Of a stretch of 64,000 nucleotides of DNA, positions 1-7,937 are shown one piece after another. Numbering within the stretch: position 1 is the first letter of the stretch; every line of letters starts with the position of its first letter. The notes below the pieces were generated by a model. It had not been told where the DNA came from. It saw only the letters and a list, made by a program, of their open reading frames with translations, and did no database searches. Location: NCBI RefSeq assembly GCF_042852765.1, contig NZ_AP031414.1. The stretch is one strand, 5' to 3'. The translations under genes were made by a program, and so were the position numbers. This DNA is from Schaedlerella glycyrrhizinilytica_A. Lineage in GTDB: Bacteria; Bacillota; Clostridia; Lachnospirales; Lachnospiraceae.

Positions 1-683
1 TGACAGCACAGAACACGACCGGCGTAAGAGCGATTCAGGAGTCCACACCTGAATTTTTAAAGCATCAACTTGATGCGATATTTGAGGACATATTCCCTGA
101 TGCAGTCAAGATCGGTATGGTATCTTCGGCGGAGCTTATCAAGGTTATCGCCGACAGACTGAAGATTTATAAGGCAAAGAGTATTGTAGTAGATCCTGTG
201 ATGGTGGCTACCAGCGGTTCATCACTTATGAAGACGGATGCGGTCTCTACGTTGATGGATGAACTACTCCCCATTGCCGATGTAGTCACGCCCAATATTC
301 CGGAAGCGGAAATTCTTTCGGGAATGGCTGTTTCTGATAAGGAAGATATGATAAAAGCGGCAAAGAAAATCGGCGATACATACGGATGTGCCGTGCTTCT
401 CAAGGGCGGTCATAACATCCATGATGCAAATGATCTGCTATACGCAAATGGAAATTTCAAATGGTTCTATGGCAAACGAATCGATAATCCCAACACCCAT
501 GGGACGGGGTGTACGCTGTCATCAGCCATAGCATCGAATCTTGCAAAGGGCTATGATCTCGAAACCTCCGTACAGAGAGCCAAGAATTATATTTCGGGCG
601 CACTTTCCGATATGCTTGACTTAGGGCAAGGCTCAGGACCTATGAATCACGCTTTTCATCTAAATAGTGAGTTTACCAAATAA
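1..683 (+). CDS. thiD: Hydroxymethylpyrimidine/phosphomethylpyrimidine kinase, 5' end outside the window
   Basis: The frame is open from base 3 (first residues TAQNTTGVRAIQ) to the stop at 681-683, so the start lies upstream of the window. The protein is a ribokinase-fold kinase that phosphorylates HMP and HMP-P in thiamine pyrimidine synthesis. Visible family marks are TAQNTTGV (substrate-binding region near the N-terminus), the VVDPVMVATSG segment, TPNIPEAEIL, and the anion-hole/catalytic stretch NTHGTGCTLSSAIA near the C-terminus. It is followed 24 bases later by thiC, so the two are probably cotranscribed. A TPP riboswitch would be expected upstream, outside the window. Only about 40 to 60 N-terminal residues appear to be missing. 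Family assignment is firm. Confidence 0.93.
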   Translation, partial: TAQNTTGVRAIQESTPEFLKHQLDAIFEDIFPDAVKIGMVSSAELIKVIADRLKIYKAKSIVVDPVMVATSGSSLMKTDAVSTLMDELLPIADVVTPNIPEAEILSGMAVSDKEDMIKAAKKIGDTYGCAVLLKGGHNIHDANDLLYANGNFKWFYGKRIDNPNTHGTGCTLSSAIASNLAKGYDLETSVQRAKNYISGALSDMLDLGQGSGPMNHAFHLNSEFTK

Positions 684-707
684 AATTGCTTGAAAGGAAT
701 CAAAACA

Positions 708-2012
708 ATGAGAAATTACACAACACAAATGGACGCCGCAAGACAAGGCATTATTACACCTGAAATGAAGGCGGTTGCAAAGAAGGAATACAGAACAGAA
801 GAAGAAATCAGAGAACTTGTTGCAAAAGGACAGGTTGCTATCTGTGCAAACAAGAACCACACCTGCATTGATCCAAACGGTGTAGGCTCCATGCTCCGCA
901 CTAAAATCAATGTTAATCTCGGTGTTTCCCGTGACTGTAAAGATTACGATATCGAAATGCAAAAGGTTATGGCAGCCGTAGGTATGGGTGCTGAAGCCAT
1001 TATGGACCTTTCTTCCCATGGTAACACGCAGCCTTTCCGCAGAAAGCTCACAAGTGAGTGTCCCGCAATGATCGGTACTGTTCCAGTTTATGACAGTGTG
1101 ATTCATTATCAGAGAGACCTTGCAACTCTTACAGCAAAAGATTTCATTGATGTGGTTCGTCTTCACGCAGAAGATGGTGTTGATTTTGTAACCCTTCACT
1201 GCGGTATTACCCGTAAGACCATTGAGCAGATCAAAAAGCACAAGAGAAAAATGAATATTGTTTCCCGCGGCGGCTCCCTGGTTTTTGCTTGGATGAGTAT
1301 GACGGGCGAAGAAAATCCCTTTTACGAATACTTTGACGAGATCCTGGATATCTGCCGTGAGTATGATGTGACCATTTCGCTTGGTGACGCCTGCCGTCCC
1401 GGTTGTCTTGCCGACGGAAGTGATGTATGTCAGATTGAAGAGTTGGTTCGTCTTGGCGAGCTGACCAAGCGTGCATGGGAAAAAGATGTTCAGGTTATGG
1501 TGGAAGGTCCCGGACATATACCGATGGATCAGATTGAAGCCAATATGAAGATGCAGCAGACCATCTGTATGGGTGCGCCGTTCTATGTGCTCGGTCCTAT
1601 TGTTACGGATATTGCACCCGGTTATGATCACATCACTTCAGCTATCGGTGGAGCGATTGCTGCAGCAAGCGGTGCTGCTTTCCTTTGCTATGTAACGCCC
1701 GCTGAACATCTTGCTCTGCCGAATGTAGAGGATGTAAAGCAAGGTATTATTGCATCGCGCATTGCAGCTCACGCTGCGGATATTGCAAAGAAGGTTCCTC
1801 ACGCAAGAGACATTGACGATGCAATGGCAGATGCCAGAAGAACTTTTGATTGGGAAAAGCAGTGGGAATGCTCCATTGATCCTGAAACTGCGAAAGCCAT
1901 CCGTGACAGCCGTGCTCCTGAACACGAGGACAGCTGCTCGATGTGTGGCAAATTCTGTGCAGTCAGAAGTATGAACAAGGCGTTGAGTGGAGAGTACATT
2001 GATATTCTGTAA
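708..2012 (+). CDS. thiC: Phosphomethylpyrimidine synthase (ThiC)
   Basis: ThiC is a radical SAM enzyme that rearranges aminoimidazole ribotide to HMP-P, the committed step of thiamine pyrimidine synthesis. The 434-residue length fits the short bacterial form that lacks the N-terminal extension. The C-terminal CSMCGKFCAVRS carries the CxxCxxxxC cluster motif characteristic of ThiC, which binds the 4Fe-4S cluster at the C-terminus unlike most radical SAM enzymes. Other conserved runs are EGPGHIPMDQIE and GPIVTDIAPGYDHI. The ATG at 708 is chosen over the in-frame TTG at 690 because AAAGGA (694-699) is well spaced from 708. It lies between thiD and thiamine pyrophosphokinase in one operon. Confidence 0.98.
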   Translation: MRNYTTQMDAARQGIITPEMKAVAKKEYRTEEEIRELVAKGQVAICANKNHTCIDPNGVGSMLRTKINVNLGVSRDCKDYDIEMQKVMAAVGMGAEAIMDLSSHGNTQPFRRKLTSECPAMIGTVPVYDSVIHYQRDLATLTAKDFIDVVRLHAEDGVDFVTLHCGITRKTIEQIKKHKRKMNIVSRGGSLVFAWMSMTGEENPFYEYFDEILDICREYDVTISLGDACRPGCLADGSDVCQIEELVRLGELTKRAWEKDVQVMVEGPGHIPMDQIEANMKMQQTICMGAPFYVLGPIVTDIAPGYDHITSAIGGAIAAASGAAFLCYVTPAEHLALPNVEDVKQGIIASRIAAHAADIAKKVPHARDIDDAMADARRTFDWEKQWECSIDPETAKAIRDSRAPEHEDSCSMCGKFCAVRSMNKALSGEYIDIL

Positions 2013-2021
2013 GGTGAGAAA

Positions 2022-2645
2022 ATGAAACGATGTGTGATTGTCGGTGGTGCTGACATAAACAACTATTCATATATCAGAAACTGTCTTCGTGAGGATGATT
2101 ACATTATCTTCTGTGACAGCGGACTGAAACATATGGATGCCCTTCAGGTAATACCCGGACTTATCGTGGGAGATTTTGACTCCCACGATAATCCACATTT
2201 TGATATTGAGACCATTGTACTTCCCTGCGAGAAGGATGATACGGATACCGTTTTTGCAGTCAAGGAAGCTCTGAAACGTGGTTTTGATGATTTTCTGCTG
2301 ATCGGTGTTGTAGGAGCAAGGCTCGACCACACACTTGGCAATGTGTCGATTTTGCTCTACCTGGATTCGCTTGGTAAGAAAGGAATCATTATTGACGATT
2401 ATTCTGAAATGGAGATCATTTCAAATAAGCCTGCTTATATTGAGGATTCCTATGCGTTCTTTTCACTTTTGAATGTTACTGGCACTGCCAAGGGCATCAC
2501 GATAGAGAATGCCAAGTATCCACTTGAAAATGCAGAGATTACCTGTGAATACCAGTATGGAATCAGCAATGAAGTGCTCCCGGGCAGAAGAGCAAAGGTT
2601 ACTGTTTTGGAAGGAAAATTGTTGTTGATAAAAGATAGAGAGTAA
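2022..2645 (+). CDS. thiN: Thiamine pyrophosphokinase
   Basis: This 207-residue protein is predicted to transfer pyrophosphate from ATP to thiamine, giving thiamine diphosphate. It shows the N-terminal CVIVGGADI start, FCDSGLKHMDAL, the acidic GDFDSHD motif, the DDTDTVFAVKEAL segment and GARLDHTLGN, which together line the ATP and thiamine sites of the TPK family. It begins 9 bases after the thiC stop with AAGGTGAG as ribosome binding site, and a rho-independent terminator follows directly, so it closes the thiamine operon. Bases at wobble positions look less GC-rich than in the genes right of 5 kb. Confidence 0.93.
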   Translation: MKRCVIVGGADINNYSYIRNCLREDDYIIFCDSGLKHMDALQVIPGLIVGDFDSHDNPHFDIETIVLPCEKDDTDTVFAVKEALKRGFDDFLLIGVVGARLDHTLGNVSILLYLDSLGKKGIIIDDYSEMEIISNKPAYIEDSYAFFSLLNVTGTAKGITIENAKYPLENAEITCEYQYGISNEVLPGRRAKVTVLEGKLLLIKDRE

Positions 2646-2647
2646 GC

Positions 2648-2678
2648 AAAAGGCGTCGCTACCACAGCGGCGCCTTTT
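2648..2678 (+). terminator. Rho-independent terminator of the thi operon
   Basis: A 13-bp stem (AAAAGGCGTCGCT paired with AGCGGCGCCTTTT, one G-U pair) encloses a 5-base loop, ending in TTTT. It starts 2 bases after the thiN stop codon. The A-rich left arm could make it work in both directions. Confidence 0.85.
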
Positions 2679-2708
2679 CGCTGTCCGTAGAAAAAGACAT
2701 ACTTTTCT

Positions 2709-2716
2709 GATATAAT
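2709..2716 (+). promoter_or_regulatory. Probable extended -10 promoter element before the sigma/recombinase chimera
   Basis: TGATATAAT contains a perfect TATAAT at 2711-2716 with an upstream TGN extension; no good -35 box is visible at 17 bases. It sits 60 bases ahead of the ATG at 2776 and just after the thi terminator. Confidence 0.4.
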
Positions 2717-2775
2717 TTTCAAAAAGGATGAGATAAATGCTGCCGAATCCGTAGAATAAAGGTGAGGCAGAAAGG

Positions 2776-4752
2776 ATGGTGAGCAGATTGGACGATAGTA
2801 AAATAATTGATTTGTTCTATGAGCGCTCAGAGCAGGCAATCATTGAACTATCGCAGAAATATGGCTCTGTATGCACAAAGGTTGCTAACAATATATTGAA
2901 CGATGTACGGGATACCGAAGAATGCGTGAATGACGCATATCTCGGAGCGTGGAATACAATACCGCCTCAAAGACCAAATCCGCTTCTGAGTTATGTCTGC
3001 CGCATTGTTCGTAATCTTGCCATCAAGAAGTATCATGCAAATACTGCAGCGAAACGGAACAGTAGCTATGATGTTGCTCTGGACGAGCTAGAAAACTGTT
3101 TCCCTGCGTCCACCTCGGTTGAGGATGAATTTAACGCAGGCGAGATTGCAAGAAGTATTGACCGTTTTCTTGAAACTTTGGATAAGGAAAACAGAATTAT
3201 GTTCGTCCGCCGGTACTGGCATTCGGATTCGATTGCGGATCTTAGGCAGTATGCCGCAGAGCATGGGCTGACCGTTGTAGACGAGTACATTGACGACGGA
3301 TGGAGTGGGACAAATTTCGAGCGTCCAAGTTTCCAAAGGATGATTGATGACATCGAGGACGGGAAAATCAACTGCGTTGTCACAAAGGACTTATCCCGTC
3401 TGGGAAGAAACTATATCCTGACCGGTCAGTACACGGAAATCTATTTCCCCAGCAAGGGAGTACGCTACATTGCCATCAATGACAATGTGGACACCATCAA
3501 CGGAGAAAGCGAGCTTGCACCGTTCTTAAACATCCTGAATGAAATGCACGCCCGACAGACCAGCAAAAAGGTCAAGGCTGCCATGCACACAAGATTTGCC
3601 AATGGCGCACACTATGGAGCGTATGCACCGCTGGGCTATGTAAAAGACCCGGACAAAAAAGGTCATCTTCTGATCGACCCGGAAACACGCTGGATTGTAG
3701 AAAAGATTTTTGACCTTGCCGTACACGGGAGGGGTGCCGCCAGCATTACACGGATTCTGGTGGAAGAAAAAGTACCTCCCCCCGGCTGGCTGAACTATGA
3801 AAGATATGGGACTTTCGCCAATATCTACGCCGGTGCGCCCGCAGAAAAAGCCTATGCGTGGACGATTGCACAGGTCAAGAGCATTTTGAAAGAGGAAACT
3901 TACATCGGTCACAGCGTTCACAACAAGCAGAGCAACATTTCATTCAAGAACAAGAAAAAAGTGCGGAAGCCGCAGGAAGAATGGTATCGTGTGGAAAATA
4001 CCCACGAAGCCATCATTTCCGAAGAAGTGTTCCAAAAAGTTCAGGAGCTGATTGCAAGCAGACGCAGGAAACGCAGAAATGGTACAACACAGATTTTCGC
4101 AGGATTGATAAAATGTGCAGACTGCGGATGGTCTTTAGCCTATGGGGAAAACAAGCAGAATAAGAACCCATACGGGTACTACCATTGCAGCAAGAACGGA
4201 CAGGGATTACGCCAGTGTTCCATGCACTATATCCGTTATGATGTACTGTATGCCTATGTGCTTGCAAGACTGCAATACTGGTCTATGTTGGCACAGAAAG
4301 ACGAGGACAAGCTGCTGAAACGGCTGCTCAATGCCAGCGACAGAGAAAGAAACTCTGCGAAGAAAAAGCAGGCTGCGGAGCTGAAAAAGGCGGAAAAGCG
4401 TAAAGCCGAGGTTGACGGGCTGTTTGCTAAAATGTATGAGGACTGGTCTGCCGGACGCATAACCGAGTATAATTTCAATATGCTGTCCGAGAAGTACCAG
4501 AACGAGCAAAAGGAGCTTGAAACAAAAATAAGACAGCTTCACGAAATGATGGAAGCCGCCGTACAGACCGCAGCGGATGCTGAAAAGTGGATTGCCCTAA
4601 TGAAACAGTATGTCAACCCTGTGGAGCTGACCGCCGAACTTCTGAACACTCTAATTGAAAAAATAACCGTCCACGAAGCTGTCAAGGGCGAGGACGGAAG
4701 TCGTGAGCAGGAAGTAGAAATCTACTACCGCTTCATCGGCAAAATCGACTGA
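2776..4752 (+). CDS. Chimera: sigma-70-like region 2 N-terminus fused to a serine recombinase lacking its catalytic serine
   Basis: The 658-residue frame has two unrelated parts. Residues 1 to about 153 match a small ECF-like sigma factor (DDSKIIDLFYERSEQAI start, DVRDTEECVNDAYLGAWN of region 2, then the start of region 4, IMFVRRYWHSDSI). From about residue 154 (LRQYAAEHGLTVVDEY) it continues as a large serine recombinase: DDGWSGTNFERPSFQ, the TKDLSRLGRN active-site stretch, a Recombinase domain, a zinc ribbon (CADCGW ... HCSKN ... QCSMHYIRYD), a coiled coil and a C-terminal domain of the DUF4368 type. The sigma part lacks its region 4 helix-turn-helix and the recombinase lacks the first roughly 30 residues with the nucleophilic serine, so neither activity is expected. 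The join lies near base 3235. It most likely arose by a deletion inside or at the edge of an integrated element; an assembly artefact cannot be excluded from sequence alone. Confidence 0.85.
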   Translation: MVSRLDDSKIIDLFYERSEQAIIELSQKYGSVCTKVANNILNDVRDTEECVNDAYLGAWNTIPPQRPNPLLSYVCRIVRNLAIKKYHANTAAKRNSSYDVALDELENCFPASTSVEDEFNAGEIARSIDRFLETLDKENRIMFVRRYWHSDSIADLRQYAAEHGLTVVDEYIDDGWSGTNFERPSFQRMIDDIEDGKINCVVTKDLSRLGRNYILTGQYTEIYFPSKGVRYIAINDNVDTINGESELAPFLNILNEMHARQTSKKVKAAMHTRFANGAHYGAYAPLGYVKDPDKKGHLLIDPETRWIVEKIFDLAVHGRGAASITRILVEEKVPPPGWLNYERYGTFANIYAGAPAEKAYAWTIAQVKSILKEETYIGHSVHNKQSNISFKNKKKVRKPQEEWYRVENTHEAIISEEVFQKVQELIASRRRKRRNGTTQIFAGLIKCADCGWSLAYGENKQNKNPYGYYHCSKNGQGLRQCSMHYIRYDVLYAYVLARLQYWSMLAQKDEDKLLKRLLNASDRERNSAKKKQAAELKKAEKRKAEVDGLFAKMYEDWSAGRITEYNFNMLSEKYQNEQKELETKIRQLHEMMEAAVQTAADAEKWIALMKQYVNPVELTAELLNTLIEKITVHEAVKGEDGSREQEVEIYYRFIGKID

Positions 4753-4783
4753 CCTTTCTTTTTTTACCCAACAATATCTTTAA

Positions 4784-5602
4784 TTAAGGGAAACGGGAAA
4801 ATCGGTGCCGGACGCGGAAGCATTGATCGGGATTTCCAAGCTTTTGGAAGTACCGGTCAGTAAATTGCTCGGTGCAGAGGTGGAGCAGACGGATATGGAA
4901 GATCTGACAGAAGAACTTGCCAGAGTAAATGAACAGCTTGCCGGGCTGCATCGCAAAGAAGACCGGATGAAACAGGCGGGGGAGAAGCGCGGCTTGATCT
5001 TGTTTTTATCATTTGCCGCGATGTTTCTTTCGCTTGCGATCAAGCAGGAGGCGGTATCACTTTTCTTATCCGGAGTATGTATTTTGACGGCTGTTGTGAT
5101 CCTGTACCGTAATCTGACACTGCTGACCAGTGTGACGACAGAGGATATGCGGTTAAACGTGCTGCGTATCACAACCGTTTTTAATACGGTGGTGTTGGTT
5201 CTGGGAATCTTGCTGGCAGTGCTCACGGCTTCGGATGTGATAACTTTTTCGGAGCAGCATGAGCAGATGTTTGCAGTGTTTCTTGTCGCCTGTGTGATGA
5301 TCTTTGCGGGCATGGTATCGCCGAAACTTCCGTTTACAAGGCATACGGGGTTAAGACTGCCTTGGACTGTCCGGGACGAGGAGACATGGAATCTGGCACA
5401 TCGGATCCTTGGGATCCTGTCTTTGCCGCTGGCGCTTCTGTACGTTGTCTGTTCTCTGACAAGTGACCGAATGGAGGAGATCTCATTGATCGCGATGCTT
5501 TTATGGATCGGGATTCCGGGAGGGATCTCGTACCTGTTCTACTGGAAGAAAATGCATGGCGGATTGGGTGAAAAAACCAGTCAATCATCGAGTGGAAGAT
5601 GA
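4784..5602 (+). pseudogene. Truncated HTH regulator with SdpI-type membrane domain, 5' end lost at the mobile-element boundary
   Basis: The frame opens right after a TAA at 4781-4783 and reads LRETGKSVPDAEALIGISKLLEVPVSKLLG, which is the end of an XRE-type helix-turn-helix domain (the usual W-E-x-G-x-x-x-P-D run) without its first roughly 35 residues. A coiled segment follows, then several hydrophobic helices, and near the end RHTGLRLPWTVRDEETWNLAHR, a recognisable SdpI motif (immunity/signal-transduction membrane protein). A GTG at 4805 could in principle start a shortened product, but it has no clear ribosome binding site. The loss of the start exactly downstream of the recombinase gene suggests that the recombinase element inserted inside this gene. 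The stop codon lies inside the terminator stem. Confidence 0.75.
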
Positions 5603-5616
5603 TTGACTGGTTTTTT
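5571..5616 (+). terminator. Strong rho-independent terminator, probably bidirectional
   Basis: A 19-bp perfect stem (AAAAAACCAGTCAATCATC and its complement) with an 8-base loop ends in TTTTTT. It contains the last codons of the HTH/SdpI remnant. Confidence 0.9.
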
Positions 5617-5630
5617 GTATAGGCGACGAG

Positions 5631-5701
5631 CCAAAGTCCGGGCTTGCCCGAGACCTTGGCGACTGCTTACAATCCCGGAATGTGCCTTTTGGCACTTCCG
5701 G
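5631..5701. other. Two adjacent hairpins of unknown role between the terminator and the symporter gene
   Basis: GCCAAAGTCCGGGC and GCCCGAGACCTTGGC (about 5631-5660) form an imperfect hairpin, and CCGGAATGTGCC with GGCACTTCCGG (5675-5701) forms a second, nearly perfect one. There is no coding frame and no U-run. On the minus strand they lie just past the symporter stop and might stabilise or end that transcript; they could also be a dispersed intergenic repeat. Confidence 0.5.
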
Positions 5702-5723
5702 TGATTAGATGGGGGGAGAAAAT

Positions 5724-7124
5724 TCAGTTTCCCTTTTTCCCCTCCCCGGCAAAATATTCTTTCACCAGTTTTACAACCGTACCGGACAAGAGGAAGACTG
5801 CGATCAGGTTCGGGATTGCCATCAGTCCGTTGAACGTTTCCGCGATGCTCCAGAGAAGCCCTAAGTTGGCTGTCGCTCCGAGGATCGCAACAAGAGAATA
5901 TACGACCATGAACGGCTTGATGACTTTTTCGGAGAACAGAAATTCAATGCACCGTGCACCGTACAGTCCCCAGCCAATGATCGTGGAAAAGGCGAAGCAG
6001 CACATGGCAACGGCTGTAAATAAAGAAACCCAGCTTCCGTATGTGGCGATGAATCCCTGGATCGTCAGTTCTGCTCCGGCATCCACGCCGTACTGGATCG
6101 GCACGCCGCTGCAAAGTACGACCAGCGCAGTCAGCGTACAGATGACGATGGTATCCATGAAGACTTCGAAGATCCCGAAGAATCCCTGTTTGACCGGTTT
6201 CTTTGTGTCGGCGCATGCATGGGCGATGGAACCGGTACCGAGTCCGGCCTCATTGGAGAAAATACCGCGGGACACTCCTTTTTTCATACTCAGGAACATA
6301 CTGCCGACAACACCGCCGGTAACGGCGGACGGATGAAATGCTCCCGAAATGATGGAAGCAAATACGGCAGGGATGCTTTGATAATTCATAACGACTACGC
6401 CGAGAGCGAGTATAATATAGAAGAGCGCCATGAACGGAACGAGTTTTTCGGTCACGCTTCCGATCCGCTTGATCCCTCCAAGCAGGACAAGTCCCACCAC
6501 GACCGCGATCAGGATGCCGAGGAACAGATTGCTCGTGGAGACCGAATCCTGATCGATGATATGGAAATTCAGGAGCGCGGAATTGATCGCAGTCGTGATC
6601 GTGTTGACCTGAGTGGCATTTCCGGTGCCGAATACGGTCAGGACGCCGAAGATGGAAAATAAAACGGCAAGCCAGTGCCATTTTTTTGACAAACCGTTTT
6701 TGATGTAATACATCGGTCCGCCGACAAGGTCGCCGTGTGCATTCCGCTCGCGGAAATGAACGGCAAGCGTGACTTCGGCAAATTTGGTGCACATTCCGAG
6801 CAATGCCGAAATCCACATCCAGAAGACCGCGCCGGGACCGCCGATCGCGATCGCTCCTGCGACTCCGGCGATGTTGCCGGTTCCGACGGTGGCTGCAAGC
6901 GCGGTGCAGACAGCCTGAAACGGCGTCAGAGCTCCGTCTGATGCTTCCCGTTTGCGGAAGACTCGTCCGAGGGTTGTCCGCATGGCGTAGGGAAATTTGC
7001 GGATCTGCAAAAATCCGGTGCGAATGCTCAGATAGAGACCGACGCCGAAGATACAGATCATTGCCGGAACGCCCCAGACAAAGTTATTGACTGCACTGTT
7101 GATTGTTTCGATGACATTTAGCAT
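5724..7124 (-). CDS. Sodium:alanine/glycine/serine symporter, AGCS family
   Basis: This 466-residue multipass membrane protein couples uptake of small neutral amino acids to Na+. Family marks include the N-terminal VWGVPAMICIFGVGLYLSIRTGF, the conserved AATVGTGNIAGVAGAIAIGGPGA segment, GGPMYYIKNGL, and FSNEAGLGTGSIAHACA. About eleven hydrophobic segments are visible. It is transcribed away from the L-serine dehydratase genes with a shared 128-base intergenic region, so serine is a plausible substrate (inference). The start ATG has GGAGAGGAAA on the minus strand as ribosome binding site. Substrate range within alanine, glycine and serine cannot be told from sequence. Confidence 0.93.
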   Translation of the reverse strand: MLNVIETINSAVNNFVWGVPAMICIFGVGLYLSIRTGFLQIRKFPYAMRTTLGRVFRKREASDGALTPFQAVCTALAATVGTGNIAGVAGAIAIGGPGAVFWMWISALLGMCTKFAEVTLAVHFRERNAHGDLVGGPMYYIKNGLSKKWHWLAVLFSIFGVLTVFGTGNATQVNTITTAINSALLNFHIIDQDSVSTSNLFLGILIAVVVGLVLLGGIKRIGSVTEKLVPFMALFYIILALGVVVMNYQSIPAVFASIISGAFHPSAVTGGVVGSMFLSMKKGVSRGIFSNEAGLGTGSIAHACADTKKPVKQGFFGIFEVFMDTIVICTLTALVVLCSGVPIQYGVDAGAELTIQGFIATYGSWVSLFTAVAMCCFAFSTIIGWGLYGARCIEFLFSEKVIKPFMVVYSLVAILGATANLGLLWSIAETFNGLMAIPNLIAVFLLSGTVVKLVKEYFAGEGKKGN

Positions 7125-7252
7125 AAGATTGTTTTCCTCTCCTCTTTTTATAACAAGAATGTAGAAAGCATATCATATTTTCAGAAAAAAGTACATGATT
7201 TGGCACAGAATGTGTTATGCTTGTACCAGAAAAGTATCGGAGGTAACAAGGA

Positions 7253-7921
7253 ATGAAATTTTTGAGTCTTTTTGACGTGATCGGTCCGAATATGATCGGT
7301 CCGTCCAGTTCGCATACAGCCGGAGCGGCGTCGATCGGACTGTTTGTGTCGAAAATGTTTGCGCGGCCGATCAAAAAAGCTGTATTTACGTTGTATGGAT
7401 CTTTTGCGCAGACGTATCAGGGACATGGAACAGACCGGGCTCTGCTCGGCGGCGTGCTCGGGTTTGAGACCGACGACCCGCGGATCCGGGATGCGTTTAC
7501 CATTGCAGAAGAAAGAGGGATCGCATATGAGTTCATAGCGGATGAAAAGACGGCGACCGTACATCCGAATACCGCGGATATTTTGCTGGAGGATCCGGAC
7601 GGATACACATTGCTGGTTCGCGGAGAATCGATCGGCGGCGGAAAAATGCAGATCGTGCGGATCAACCAGATCGAGGTAGCGTTTACCGGGGAATACAGTA
7701 CGTTGATCTGCGCGCAGAGGGATGTGCCGGGCGTGATCACGCATATTTCTTCATGTCTGAGCGCATATAATGTGAACATTGCATTTATGAGATTATTCCG
7801 GGAGAAAAAGGGAACGACAGCGTATACCGTGATCGAGTCGGACGAGTGGATCCCGGATGAAATACTGGAAGATATCAAGTCCAGTCCGAATATACAGGAT
7901 CTGATGTTGATCCAAATGTGA
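7253..7921 (+). CDS. sdaAB: L-serine dehydratase, iron-sulfur-dependent, beta subunit
   Basis: The 222-residue protein is the small subunit of the oxygen-sensitive Fe-S L-serine dehydratase that converts serine to pyruvate and ammonia. It begins with FLSLFDVIGPNMIGPSSSHTAGA, the hallmark of the beta domain, contains GHGTDRALLGGVLGFETDD, and ends with an ACT domain (about residues 148 to 222, starting QRDVPGVITHISSCL). The gene is preceded by GGAGG and followed after 16 bases by the alpha subunit gene. The two-subunit arrangement is typical of Gram-positive anaerobes. Confidence 0.97.
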   Translation: MKFLSLFDVIGPNMIGPSSSHTAGAASIGLFVSKMFARPIKKAVFTLYGSFAQTYQGHGTDRALLGGVLGFETDDPRIRDAFTIAEERGIAYEFIADEKTATVHPNTADILLEDPDGYTLLVRGESIGGGKMQIVRINQIEVAFTGEYSTLICAQRDVPGVITHISSCLSAYNVNIAFMRLFREKKGTTAYTVIESDEWIPDEILEDIKSSPNIQDLMLIQM

Positions 7922-7937
7922 AAGGCAGGAAAAACAA

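Noticed and set aside
660..1631. Long minus-strand open frame opposite thiC
   Set aside because: It is the antisense shadow of a strongly conserved gene, has no ribosome binding site and resembles no protein family.
5644..6336. Plus-strand open frame opposite the symporter gene
   Set aside because: It mirrors the AGCS gene on the other strand and has no recognisable domain.
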